A stretch of DNA of 64,000 bases from Caenorhabditis elegans. Its lineage: Eukaryota > Nematoda > Chromadorea > Rhabditida > Rhabditidae. The number at the start of each line of letters is the position of its first letter. Positions within the stretch are counted from its first letter, which is position 1. This document shows, piece after piece, positions 1 through 13,362 of the stretch. The notes below the pieces were generated by a model that searched no databases, had not been told where the DNA came from, and saw only the letters and a list, made by a program, of their open reading frames with translations. A program made the position numbers and the translations under genes. The stretch lies in the NCBI RefSeq assembly GCF_000002985.6, contig NC_003280.10:8614501-8678500 (forward strand). Direction: 5' to 3'.

Positions 1-129
1 TTGAACAATAAAACAAAGCTGACTTCAAAATAAATTAAAATTAAAAATAAATAAAATTATTTTATTAAAGTATTCTCAAAGTCAAAATGGCAAATAAAGC
101 TTGATCCAAAATTTTGTTCACTATTATTA

Positions 130-2725
130 TTACAACTTCCTTGCTAATTTAATGTCTCCGCCGGTTCTTGAATAGAACTGATTTGGAGCATTATATTTTT
201 TAGTTCCATTGGAAGATGTTGAGAAGTAGGCAGTGACATCTGGAATGACTTGAGGAGTTTGAGAAGCTTTTGGCATTGATACACCCATTCGACGGCCACG
301 GTATTCACAGCTTTTTCCGAAATATGGACGTTCACAGCGGCAGGCAAAGTTATAGATAGCTGGATTTCTGAATTGAGAAACTTAGAAAGAAGTTAAAGCT
401 TAAAGATCAATTATCTTGCAGACACAAGAACATAACGCTTGCTCTGCGAGCCTGCTATGTAGAGCCTGCAGAGCTTGCAAGCTCGCGGTAACGATTAAAA
501 ACTGCCTGGACCCCTAACTTACGTTTTCGGTCGTGGTAAATAGCATTCCCCACGCCCTTCACATCTCTCCATGCGACATTTGTCCAAATTTCGGTCTGTT
601 AATTGAAGATACGGACCCAATGTGTTATCTACATAAGTCTGAAGTGATCCACAACGACTTCCGATCGATTGAGATGTACTCCAAATCACAACACTGTTCG
701 CGTTCATTTTTATGGCAAGATCCAATGTGCTGGCAAGATTTTGCTTAAAAAAACGAAATACGAATTAGACGAAGAGATTCGGGAAATCAATACCTTGGAA
801 TAGAAATCATCTGGTGTATAATATGGATTATATTCAATTTTTGTAAAAACATGTATCTCACAACTTGGGCAATAGTTTCTTTTTATCCGTTTTGTTTCTG
901 TTATTAAAGCCTGAAATATTAGGAGTTTTCCAGTTTTATATCAAAATTAAGAATGATAAAACGTTCAAAAAACTTACTCCTGAATTGACAAAATTATATT
1001 CCGGGTTTTGCTTTTGAGAAGGATACAGGTAAATTGATGGGAATAGAGCGGTACTTTCTCCCCATAGCCAGTGTAGACTGAAAAGGAATTTTTGTGATAT
1101 TTTTGTTTAAATGTGTTTCACTCAGTCATACAAATTAAAAGGTTAACGAAAACTGTTGTGGTGAATTTTTGAAAATTTTATTGAAAAAAAAAACAAATCT
1201 CTCGAAGATCTTGGCGACTTATTATTGTGTTTTTTGTTTAACCATAAATGGTTTCTTTGTACTGCTAGAAATTTATTTAAATTTTTCTTTCAATACTCTT
1301 TAATATGAACTAGAAAACGAAAAAATTTCACAAGTGAGAGGCCATTTTGAAAAATAAATCAAAGTGTTTTTAAGAATTAATTCTTTAATTCGATACTCTC
1401 AGGGTTGGTCAATGCAAACACTTTTCTTACACTAAAACGAACATTTTTGAAGTCACAGTCACTTTCTGAAACATTTCAGAAAACGAACACAAGTAAAGAC
1501 AAGAGAAACAGTCTGGAAATGACAATACTTTTTGACTTCAATAAATCCGAAAAAAAAACTTACTTATCGTTAAACTTTTGAAATAATGTAGAACAATCAG
1601 TGTCCGACTTTTGTCCAACATCTCCATTGCATTTTGGAAACAAATAATATCCCCATTTTGCATTTGGTCGAAGACGTTTTCCAAGTCGAAGAGTCTCGAT
1701 AAAAAACTTTTGACAAGCTTTCTCATAATCTCTTTCAGCTTGCCATTCAATTTGTTTTGTTGACCAATAGGGATGTTGCTGACGGGTGAGACGAATTGAT
1801 TCAGTTTTGTAGACCTTTAAATCTTGAAGGAATATAAATTGTGTTGCAATTTTGTTTACAATCAACTATTAAAGCGAAATTGCAAAGTTTTGATGTTTTT
1901 TCGTATCCGGATGAAAATTCTTAAATTTAAGAAAATTACCGAAAATGGACCCCAACTGAGCTCCCACATAGGTCTGAACTCCTCAATGTCAATGACAGCA
2001 ATTCCGTTGAAATTCTCATCTGGAATAGTTTCATTGATATCCTTTTCAGCCTGAATCAAGTGAGCTTCGAGATCCCCCATCTGAAAATATGAAAAGGATT
2101 GTTTTATATTTGATGTTGGTTTTGTATCAAATCAAAATCTTGATAATGCAATATACAGGACGTCACAGAAACAAAAGAATTTTTGGTGACGTTGGCTCGA
2201 GAAGGATATGACTAACCTGGGGTAGCCCTCCGTTCTTTGGATCACTTTCATTCTGAGCCTTGAAGTATGGAATCTTTCCAAAACTGTGCTCATAAAAAAT
2301 TGCAAACTGTTTTCCACCAACAAAATGCTGATCTATAAGGAAGAAATAATTAGTGTTATGCTCTGACAACTATCAATAATTACCCTCATTTTGCAGAATT
2401 CCATACTTTTCTACATCAATTGAATATTCATTTTTACATGTCCAAGAGGGAACCATCCACACAACATCCGTTCGGTTGGGTTGGGAGGCTCCCGAACCTA
2501 TGTACTGACTGAAATATGGAGGTACCAGGTTGTAAACAGTAAGCTGCTCTTAAATGCCGAGAAAACTTATTTTAGACCTCACTCAACTCCCAAGCAGCTT
2601 GGATCTTTTTTTAAAATATATTTAAGCAGTAGAAAGGTAGAAACATGAAAAACGTACGCTCCTTTGGCAGCTCCTATAAATATCAGAAGTACTAGCAGTA
2701 GTTGATGGTACCACACAATGACCAT
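130..2725 (-). CDS. chhy-1: Secreted hyaluronidase-family chondroitin hydrolase
   Basis: Nine exons on the minus strand: 2725-2658, 2508-2384, 2332-2217, 2080-1940, 1814-1564, 1077-978, 910-794, 743-523 and 367-130. All phases agree and give 458 residues. The start is followed by a hydrophobic signal peptide (about residues 1-21). Exon 4 carries the GH56 catalytic motif AVIDIEEF, with the DxE pair at about D134/E136. Exon 6 has the family motif LHWLWGESTALFPSIYL. A cysteine-rich EGF-like tail (CRCERPYFGKSCEY) precedes a basic C-terminus. GH56 enzymes cleave glycosaminoglycans outside the cell or in lysosomes. The C. elegans member is reported to prefer chondroitin over hyaluronan; that is recalled knowledge, not visible here. 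A minus-strand AATAAA lies at 61-66, just past the stop. Family assignment is very sure; the symbol rests on recognising the locus. Confidence 0.9.
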
Positions 2726-5700
2726 CTTATGTTGGCAGTGCAATCTGAAAATGGTGCAGGCTAAAAATTCAAAAAAGGATGACCCACAAAAATCGTTTGC
2801 AAAAATTGAGCGGGACGGTGGGAGGGGGATGGGAAACTAATATTTTATTGTATTATGTCGTGGTTTCAGTTTTCGAGGGGGCAAGAAAATGGGAATTGTT
2901 TTGATTTTATGATGTTAACGCCCTTCGCCTCTTTTTCCTCTTCTTCCCTTTCTGCCTTCCAGGACACTCACCTTCTTCTTTCTCTTCTTTTTTTCGTTTT
3001 CCTACCAAACTTCACCCCATTTCAGTTGATTGCCATAGTCCGAAACGGTTCACCAGTTTGTGTACTACCAGTAGTTATTGGTAGTCTTGTTGTGGTAGAC
3101 CGATAAAAATCTTAAAATAATGAATGAATGAAAAAAAGTTATGAAAAAGATGTATAGTGTTTTATAGATGCTAAAAGAAGAGTTGGTCTCTGAGCCTCAA
3201 ACAAAAGAATATAACGCAAAGTACGTAAGTAAAAAAATCGTTCATATGAATATAGAATAAGATCATCTGAGAAAATTCATTGATCAGGATGTTATGAAAA
3301 GTTGAGAAACTGCTCCTAAAATCCGAAAAGGTAAGGGAATTAAGACAATTGCTGCAAAAATTGAAAAATTGAAACTTCCACAAAGAGGCAATTTGAGTGC
3401 GGAAGAAATTGAATAGATAGTAGGAACTACAATACAAGCAACACAAAAAATACAATAAAAAATCAATATGCAAACATGACGACACAAGAGACTGTTCATG
3501 CACCGGAAAACAAATGATACCGACTGAGTGGAAGCATGAAAAGTGAATCGAGCTTCTTATGTTTGTGCATGAGCATAGATCAGATCTAATGTTATATTGA
3601 TCATTTGTGTCGAAACCGTACAGTAATTAGTTGTGTAATTTTTTAATAATGCACTATAGTCTTGACAGTGAGCAATGATTCTATCAGGAAACCAAGAAAA
3701 ACAAACAGAATTTGAAGATTGAACACAAAAATTATTCCAGCATAAATTGAAGAATAAATAACTTTTCAAAAATAAAAAATCGAGTAATGGAAAAAGTAAA
3801 GTAGGCAGTTCTATGAAGTAATGCATAAGAATGTGAAATTTTAAAATGTGCCCCTTGTTCCTTAGAATAAATTCGACAAAAAAAAATTAAATCAGTTTTA
3901 AGTTTTAACACCTTGAGAAAAATTTGAAAAAAACCGAGCTATACAGAACAATCTGAAGAGTGGGTTTTTTATTTCAATAGAGTGAAAATACATACTTCAA
4001 TGCTTTTCAGTAAAGAATGGAGTCCGACAATTTCAGACTATTTTCTAAACCTTGAAAAAATTCGTCGTGTTTCTATACTGCTTAACAGTAGGAACCTGAT
4101 ATTTTCATTTCTGAAGGCTATTGATAAAGGATCTCTAAAAATCAGAAAAGCATCCCTTGAATCAACAAAACACAACAAGTCTGCAAATAAAATACATTTT
4201 TTGAGTTCGCAGAGAGTCTATGATGGATGAACAGTGAAAAAAATATATTAAGTTCTGAAGAGAAAAGTGCTATATCTAGAACAAATTTTTTACTAATAGA
4301 AAAATGTAAAATGACAATTAGCTTTCAGAATATTGTATAAGATTTAACTAGATATGTTTTCAGAGTTTAGAAGATCTAATGAACCTTTTAAAAATCTCAC
4401 CTCACTGACATAGCTCCTACTAGAAAATTCACTCCAAAAATTGAAAATTCTGATGAAATTCAAAGAATATTTGATTTTTTCATAAATAATTTACAATCTA
4501 TCACATGAACCTTTGAACAAAAAGAAGCGCTCCTGGAGAATATGAGCCGAGTTGGTCGATTTGTATCAAATATCGGTGATCACTCATTGTCCATTGTTTG
4601 AGAAACTCCCATATGTTTTCTGTGTTTGAGAAAACTTATTTATGTACACAGCGTTCATAACCATCACAAACATTCTATGGTTTCGAGTAAATAGGTGTCA
4701 AAATGATGATGTCATTTTGGAATTGATTTATGAGAATGATCATTATCTTCAAAGGTGGTCTTTTCACTTGTGGCAATCAAATGGGTCGTTGAAAAATTAG
4801 CTGATTTTTAAATTTTTTCAGAAACAAATGATCAAATAAACATTCAAAAAACTACAAGAAAATTCTATTAAAATACGCTACAAAACCAAATTATGAGATA
4901 ATTCTAAATTTAATAGCATGGAAATGAATGAAAAATGAAAAAAAGAAATCAGAAATAGTACTTTATACATATGTATAATAAAATTTAACTTCGTTTGTCT
5001 ATATTTGAAACAGGCAACTTTGTAAATTAGCTTTTCATTTTTACTTTCATTGTTTTCAATTTTGGACCTAAAGGGTAAGTTGAAGAGATCTGAAACTGCC
5101 GATAACAGACCAACAAAGTAAAATAAAAACAGTGAACTGTTTCATTTATGAACTTATTTGTCAGATTATTTTTCACTACCAGTTTTCATAAACTCCGCCA
5201 GACCTAGTAAACATAGTATTTAATAATACGTCCAAATGAAACAAGTTCAAATTAAAAAATTAAACTTTTTAAAATTTTTTAAAAAACATTGAATGAGATA
5301 GTCGATAACACGCATGTACTAAATAAAGTTTGCAGTAGCCATAAATATGCATGATCAATTAGATCACAGTTAATTTGAAGGAAATCCTCAGAAAACAAAG
5401 CTACAAAAATTGTTGCGTAGGTGGATAAACGGTTTCATAGTAAGAAAAATATCCGATTGAGAGAAGGAACAGAAAAAGATAAGAAATACAAATAGATATT
5501 TAGTTTTGTCTGTGTGCCTACTTATCTACTTGATATGTACTCGAGTACTCGATATGAATATAATTTTATAAATATCGTAAAATTTGCACGAGGATTCACA
5601 AAAAACTGTTTCATATGAAATTGCGTTGTTTCAAATATTTTCAGCACTCGTAGTTTTTTTGTTGGTATTTTCTGCTCAGAATATTTTCAAACTAAGAAAA

Positions 5701-6045
5701 TGTCAGTATAATTAAATAGGCTTTGCCATGGTTATTTTGTGATGTATCCAGCAGGAAATTGGTATTTTAGACGCAACAATGCACACACGACAACAAAATC
5801 TCACACCGCACCACATACAATTGCTAAAACCAATCAGATGAATTTCCATTTGCACTTGATATTTGTTTTGAAATTAGAATATTCTAAACTTATTTTGAAC
5901 AATTTATTCATCATGGAATGAAATGTACATTAATACAAATTACAGTGAACAAATATAATAGCCGCAAATTTTGTGAGAGATCGCGGAAGTTGTATAGTTT
6001 TCAATAAATTAATTTCAATTCGTGCAATCGTTATCGTGGAAAATC
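2726..6045. other. Gene-free intergenic stretch
   Basis: About 3.3 kb between the start of the hyaluronidase gene and the 3' end of the zinc-finger gene to its right. It is AT-rich, and short ORFs on both strands lack plausible splice structure, family motifs or codon bias. A pyrimidine-rich block at about 2920-3025 lies directly upstream of the hyaluronidase gene (purine-rich in that gene's sense direction). A small palindrome (TACTCGAGTA) occurs near 5537. I see no RNA gene and no transposon ends. Confidence 0.6.
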
Positions 6046-7474
6046 TCATTCATCTGGGAAATCATCAAAATAGTCCAATTCGTCCGAATCGTCCGAATCA
6101 ATTCCTGCTAACTGGAAAAATACTTTTTAAATAAAATCAAATAATTAATAGTTACTAACCTCTCTTTGTTTCTTTTGCTCATATTTTGCTAACATTAAAT
6201 CCTTAGTGATATCCAAAGACGTATCGAATCCAACAACTCCTTTTAAAGTGAATTCGTATGGCATTCCTTCTAAAGTTGGCATTGGGAGAACGGGATTTTT
6301 TGCAGCTTCTTGAAGTTTTCGCACGAAATCAGGATACACCTTTGAGAGCATCTGAAATTTTCAAAATAATGAGAAATTAATAAAAAATGTAAAGACGTTA
6401 CCACTATTAAAATTTAATATGAAAACTCACACTATCATGTAGACTGAGTTTCATTTTATCATAACACTTCTCTAGGTGCACTCTCAAATTATACTTAAAC
6501 TTAATAGGAGTGTTACAAAGTGAGCAGTATACATCTGGAACGTCTCCATGCGATTTCATATGACGCTTCAGTTTGTCCGGAGTTGAGAAAAGAAGTAGAC
6601 ATTCTGGACATTGACGATGTCTTTGCTTTGGATCAAATGCTCCTGGAATATAGATGTTTAAACTAATTTCAAACTAAAGTGAGATATTCTTCATCACATA
6701 TGAAGTGCGCCAATTTACCCCAAATTTCAAAAACATGTCGTTTATATTTTGTTTTATAATCTATTCAAAACTTAAACTCTTCTCGAAATCTGATATGCAA
6801 GCTAATTTCTGTTTTTTGAATAGGTGTGAAAATGAACCGAATAAGTTTTTGATGACTATGTATATAGATTTTTAAAAAATATTATTATTTATAACTCACT
6901 TTGCTTTACTCCGTGTTCTCCGTCAGTTTCTTGCTCTTCTGCGATAGTATCCCGATTTGGCTTTATAGTCCTTTTTCGATTTTTTGACCCTACCATCATT
7001 TTTCTTTTAGATGGGTACAATGTCAACTCGTCTTCCAAATCATCATCTCCTTCTTCCTCTTCTCGGACTTTAATTTGTTTCGCCGATTTTTTAAGTATTG
7101 CATTGACTTTTTCAGTAGTGCTTTCTTTGTCTTTTCGAGTTTTTTGAGTCCTCAAAACACGATCTTGAATCGTTGACGTTGCCATTCTTTTTGATTTTTC
7201 AAATGTTTTTCTATTTGTTTCTTTATTCTGCTTGCTTGTGACATCTAAAGCTTTAAAAATGAAGAAAACATTGAAGGTCACAAATTAATAATCATGCATT
7301 GCAATAATCATACATTTTTAAAATCTCACTTTTATTTTTATTTGCCGGTTCGGAAATTGGGAGTCTTTTTGTTTGGTTTTGTATTTTATGAGCAATTTCC
7401 ATGTTGCTATCTTGATCTAAATCAATAACAGGCTCTTTTTGCGTGGTATTAGCCAGTTGTTCGGTGGTTGCCAT
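6046..7474 (-). CDS. Zinc-finger protein with one C2H2 and one C2HC finger (copy A of a tandem pair)
   Basis: Five exons on the minus strand: 7474-7330, 7244-6900, 6642-6431, 6351-6160 and 6111-6046; phases agree. The start ATG comes 2 nt after a TTTTGTTTCAG site, a likely spliced-leader acceptor. The N-terminal half is polar and lysine-rich with an acidic patch (EEEEGDDDLEDE), suggesting a nuclear protein. Exon 3 has a classical finger (CPECLLLFSTPDKLKRHMKSH) and then a second with C-x2-C-x12-H-x3-C spacing (CSLCNTPIKFKYNLRVHLEKC). Exon 4 carries the motif LQEAAKNPVLPMPTLEGMPY, shared with the neighbouring gene. The C-terminus is acidic (DSDDSDELDYFDDFPDE). Target DNA or RNA is unknown. This is probably T22C8.3 or T22C8.4. 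Confidence 0.82.
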
Positions 7475-8054
7475 GACTGAAACAAAATTTTCAAAGTTTG
7501 TTGGTACATAGCTTTTCATGAAGAATCATCAATTTAAAATGTACATAAGACAAAGTATAAATGTAAGCATTTTTTCATAATTTTTGAGTATATAATCAGT
7601 CCTTGTGCTTTATTATAATTATCGATCGTCACTATGACAACCAACGAATAGAAATCGAGAAATTAAACAGATAATTTAGTTGGATGAGAGAAGAAAAAAC
7701 TGATAAAAGCATGAGAGCTCAGCTGTGTGAGCTCAAATTTGCGGTGTTTGAAACATGTAGTTCAATAGAGCGAATTTGAAATGGACGGGTGGGGGGTCTT
7801 GTATGTGAGAGAGAAGAACGCGGTAGTCTCACTGGAAAAAATGTTTAGTAACACGAGAATATAGTTTGCTAAAGTTCCAAAATTATTTGCCCGATCCAAG
7901 CTATACTTTTAAGTTTGATGCTTCGAATTAATTTTCAAAAATAATTCCGTATGATGTTTATTAACGAGAAAAAATGTAGATTGAAATACCAGCTGTGGCA
8001 AAATGAACAAAGAATTGACAATTATGAAATTCCATAACGAATACAAATATCTAA
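7475..8054. other. Spacer between tandem zinc-finger genes
   Basis: About 580 bp with no supported gene. It is the likely promoter and 5' region of the left copy, or an operon spacer, since both genes point the same way and each has a splice acceptor right before its ATG. I cannot tell SL1 from SL2 splicing from sequence alone. Confidence 0.5.
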
Positions 8055-8992
8055 TCACTTCTCATCAAACAAATTGACATCGTCTAAGGCGTCCTCATCT
8101 TCTGACTAAAAAAATACTATTATCATAATGTTACGTATAACTGCAAATTACATACAAAAACGTCTGTGGGATATTTCGGGAGCATCACATCCAAATGAAC
8201 ATCAAGACTCATATCGAATCCAGTGACAAATGAATATCGATCCATTCTGTATGGCATTCCATTCAAAGTTGGCATTGGAAGAGACGGATTAACTGCAGCT
8301 TCTTGAAGTTGACGTAAGTAGTCCGGGTAAGCTTTGGCGAGCATCTGAAAAAAGTTTTCGAAATTCAAAATATAACACATTTTGCTTAAAAGTTTCAACT
8401 CACACTGCCTTGTTCCATTTCTTTCTGGCTCGGTTGACATTTGTTCATATGTTGCTTCAAGTTGTATTTATACTTGATTGGAGCATTGCACATTGGACAG
8501 TATACCTCTGGCTCATCTTTATGAGAATGGTCATGGCGTTTTTTCTTATCAGCATTTTTAAATAATGCAAAGCAGATATCACATTGGAGAGCTCGAATTT
8601 TCGGGTCTTCGCTTGCTGAAAACCTTTCGAGTTCAATTTTGGTAACAGTTAAGGTTTTGATTGTGGGATGATAAAGTGATTTACAGAATGTTGAGCATAT
8701 TTATTTTGGTTAACTTACGAGCTCCAACAATTTTGTTCTTCTTTGCTGCAGCTGTTTCAGATTTCTTCTTCAAAGTCTCTTCTCGTTTCTTCAATCGAGC
8801 TTTTTCTTTCTGTTCCTTTTCCAATTTTTTCTTCATCGCGTCTTCCATTCTTTGTATCTTTGCTTCCGATGAAGTTGAAGATTTATCAATTCTTCGTCTT
8901 TTGGGAGCAACACCGGATAGCTTTGGTGAGTGATTTTCAATATCCATTTGATCACTACCAAATGAAGTTGATGTTGAATTGCTAGTATTCAT
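8055..8992 (-). CDS. Zinc-finger protein with one C2H2 and one C2HC finger (copy B of a tandem pair)
   Basis: Four exons on the minus strand: 8992-8719, 8615-8404, 8344-8156 and 8105-8055; phases agree. The ATG lies 2 nt after TTTCTTTCAG, a likely trans-splice acceptor. The N-terminus is rich in Ser/Thr, followed by a long basic, probably helical stretch (residues about 45-90, many Lys/Glu/Arg). The fingers are CDICFALFKNADKKKRHDHSH (C2H2) and CPMCNAPIKYKYNLKQHMNKC (C2HC). The next exon has LQEAAVNPSLPMPTLNGMPY, and the protein ends in an acidic tail. Finger layout, 212-nt finger exon and post-finger motif match the downstream gene at 6046-7474, so the two arose by local duplication. Function is unknown; a nuclear nucleic-acid-binding role is inferred. 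Confidence 0.82.
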
Positions 8993-11227
8993 ATCTGAAA
9001 GAAAAACGGGAGTTTGATGCAAATGTCTCAAAATAAAGACATATTTTAAAGAAAATTTAAAAAAAGCTGTTGTGCAATGTGTTAAGAGTGATGTTGAGCA
9101 GATGACTATGACCACAACAAGTGAGCAAAAAGTAGAGGGAAACAAGAAAGAGAAGACTGTCATCTTTCCTTTCTTCTGGATATATGTTTATTGCGGTGCG
9201 ATACTCTGCACGGTGCGAACAGATTGAGGAAATGACCTGACCTTTTTAACTAACAAAACACTTGCAACGACAGTGAAATAGTATTGGCAGACGGGAGAGA
9301 AATAGAGACAACAATAGAAATGGAACTGTTTTGAACAATTTGTAAAAATGATAGATTTGATAATTATAAACGATAATTATATAAATTGCAAGTTGCCTGT
9401 CTATGACAACATTATGACAAGCTAATAAGTTTAAAGAACAGATGAAGCAGTGCAATACTGAAAGGTACGCAACTGTCATAGAGGAAGCAAAATATGTACA
9501 GTAATTTTATGTTAAAATAAAATATTACAGCTTACAAAGTATAATACGATGTGCATAAAATCTTACGCCTGTCCGTGGCTGTTTACCGATTCTGTAAGTG
9601 ACCATGAAGGATAGTTATACTGCACGACGGAAACTTCTCGGTTTTCTTGGTAGTACGGTAACGGATTAGCAACATCTGTTTCACTTTTCACCGTTGGAAG
9701 GATTTTCAGAGATTTGATGCAATTATTTTTAAATTCCGAGGAGTGCCCCAACATCGCTAGTGCAGAACATTTGCTAGCACCCACAGTTTAATAGTCATTC
9801 ATTTAATAATCTTAAATACCGTCTGGCATGATAATCAATGCAAAGTATCAGTTTTTAGTTTGCTTTGAAAAAACCGTTCGTTGGCGAGATTTAGCGAGAA
9901 ACGCTACTTTCACAAGATCCCCGCATCTAAGTCTGAAATTTGCCTGTCATTTCAGGTGCCATTCTCATTTTTTTCCCTCAAGACCTCCGCGATTCTAAAA
10001 CTCTAAAAGTGCATCTTTTCATCTATCTCTCTTACTTTTTGCTGCCGAACGAAACAAAAAACGAGCATTTGTCACTTGGTTCTCGGGGTCGTCGTGTGCA
10101 CGTCGTTAATCGTCCAGGTTCATTGGTTTTGAGGAGGTCGAATTGTCTTGAATGCATCAATATTCAATTTCACAAAGCAGAAATCTTCTTTGCTTTAGCA
10201 AAGAGTTACGAGATATTTGGGGCTCAAAAAAAGTATACCGTAACATTAAGATTTCTAAAAAAAATGGACGGTGGTTACTGTCGAATTTGCATCCACTGTA
10301 GATGAAAATTCCGCACTTCTTCTTGAACTGGATATTTTTTATGAGAAAACCTGATTCAATGCAAAATTGAGTTAGTTTCAATAATATAATTTTCTAAATG
10401 AAAAAAATTATTGTAGAAAAATGGATCAACTGGAAAAAACGGTATGCAATTCCCGTCCCCAGTTGCCACGAATCTCAGAGTAATTTATGCCCAACTGACA
10501 ATTTACATTCAAGAAAATACAATTGCGAAGTGAAAAAATGTTTTTATTAACCATACAGTACCCCTTGAGAATTGACCCTTCAGAATTATCAACTTGTCAC
10601 ATCTATGCTCATAGTTTTTTTCTTTCTCAGAAGAACTCTTGAAATAATTTTCCAGAACTGTATCAATTTTCCTTGATTTTTCCTTCCTCTCATTTAACTG
10701 CTCCACCCTTTTTGTTCAGTTGTTCGATTCAAATCACACAACTCACCTCTTTTCAGGTTGCACAAGTACTCAATTGAGTGAGCTCTTATCAAAAAGGACA
10801 CTGATTAATAACCCTAAAATGACGAGAGTCTGTGTGGACACTGCAGACGAAAAAGTGAAAAAGGTGATTACGGGGCACCGGTGCCTCTTTTATGATGCCG
10901 CCATCATTGGAGGAAGAGAGGAGGCTGATAACGCGGAGAGCCAAGAGACAGACAACATCAAAAGAAGCCGTCGCCTCTCCGCCGCCGGTCTATCAGAGCG
11001 GAGCGGAGCCCCCCAATGTTGTTCGTTTTTTTTTGTGAAAAGACAGAGGGGAATTGAGAGAGAAAAATCCCTGGCGCCCCACTACCGCTAATTCCCACCG
11101 TAACGAGTGTGTGGCAAGGGAGGGAGGGACTAAGAGCTCCGCCCACCACCAGTACCCTCACAGAGATTTTTTCATTCACGGAGACCTCCTGTCCTGGTTT
11201 ATTTGGAACCACAGCAGAGGACAACTG
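8993..11227. other. Divergent upstream region between zinc-finger copy B and sptf-2
   Basis: About 2.2 kb shared upstream DNA for two divergent genes. The part from about 10,840 to 11,220 is clearly richer in G+C than its surroundings, which suggests the sptf-2 promoter and 5' UTR. The ORFs here (for example 9940-10305 and 10720-11091, plus) show no recognisable motifs. The possible exon at 9568-9761 is listed separately. Confidence 0.5.
9568..9761 (-). other. Possible orphan exon
   Basis: An open minus-strand stretch runs from an acceptor-like GTGCTAG near 9779 to a good donor (GC|GTAAGATTT) at about 9567. A possible ATG at about 9755 starts a peptide beginning MLGHSSEFKNNCIKS and ending WSLTESVNSHGQA. 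The composition is protein-like, but I found no downstream exon that joins in frame. Joining to the zinc-finger start at 8992 gives an immediate stop. It could be a short unrecognised gene, an alternative first exon, or chance. Confidence 0.2.
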
Positions 11228-12992
<1,765 letters not shown>

Positions 12993-13362
12993 AGACAAAT
13001 ATTTTAATTTTTCTGTCATTACCTTGTGTATTTATGATTTGTGTATTGCCCTATTTTCCCAGAAAAGAATCGTTGATTGTTTCACTTTATTAATCGTAAA
13101 TAAAATGTGTCGAAAATCAATATATACAAACAGAGATTTTATATTTTGAACTTTTTTTTTGAAAATTGGCAAAATCCTAGAAATGATCTAGATATTAGAT
13201 TGAATTGATAAAAATATTCAAGAAAGCACAGTACATACTTTACGCGAAAGATGGAAGAAAAATGATTGTATAGCGTTTTCTAAAGACTTATTTCACAAAT
13301 TAACAATTTTTGAGTTCATTGAACCTGTATCGACATTCAAACAACAAATAATACATTCTAGA
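12993..13362. other. Convergent 3' spacer
   Basis: About 370 bp between the stop codons of two converging genes. It contains a plus-strand AATAAA at 13099-13104 for sptf-2 and a TTTATT (minus AATAAA) at about 13086-13091. No gene seen. Confidence 0.6.

Noticed and set aside
421..495. GC-rich patch with gagcctgc/gcaagctcgc words in a chhy-1 intron, considered as an RNA gene
   Set aside because: Short complementary words allow a weak hairpin only; no tRNA or snoRNA boxes. More likely repeat debris.
8719..9761. Joining the possible exon at 9568-9761 to the zinc-finger gene start
   Set aside because: The splice from GC|GTAAG at 9567 to the TTTCAG at 8995 gives a stop after three codons.
9940..10305. 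121-residue plus-strand ORF upstream of sptf-2
   Set aside because: No recognisable domain, no signal of splicing to other exons, AT-rich random-looking composition.
11054..11227. In-frame N-terminal extension of sptf-2 from an ATG at 11054
   Set aside because: The frame is open, but the added residues are not family-like and the region looks like a GC-richer 5' UTR. The 11228 start gives a normal Sp-type protein.
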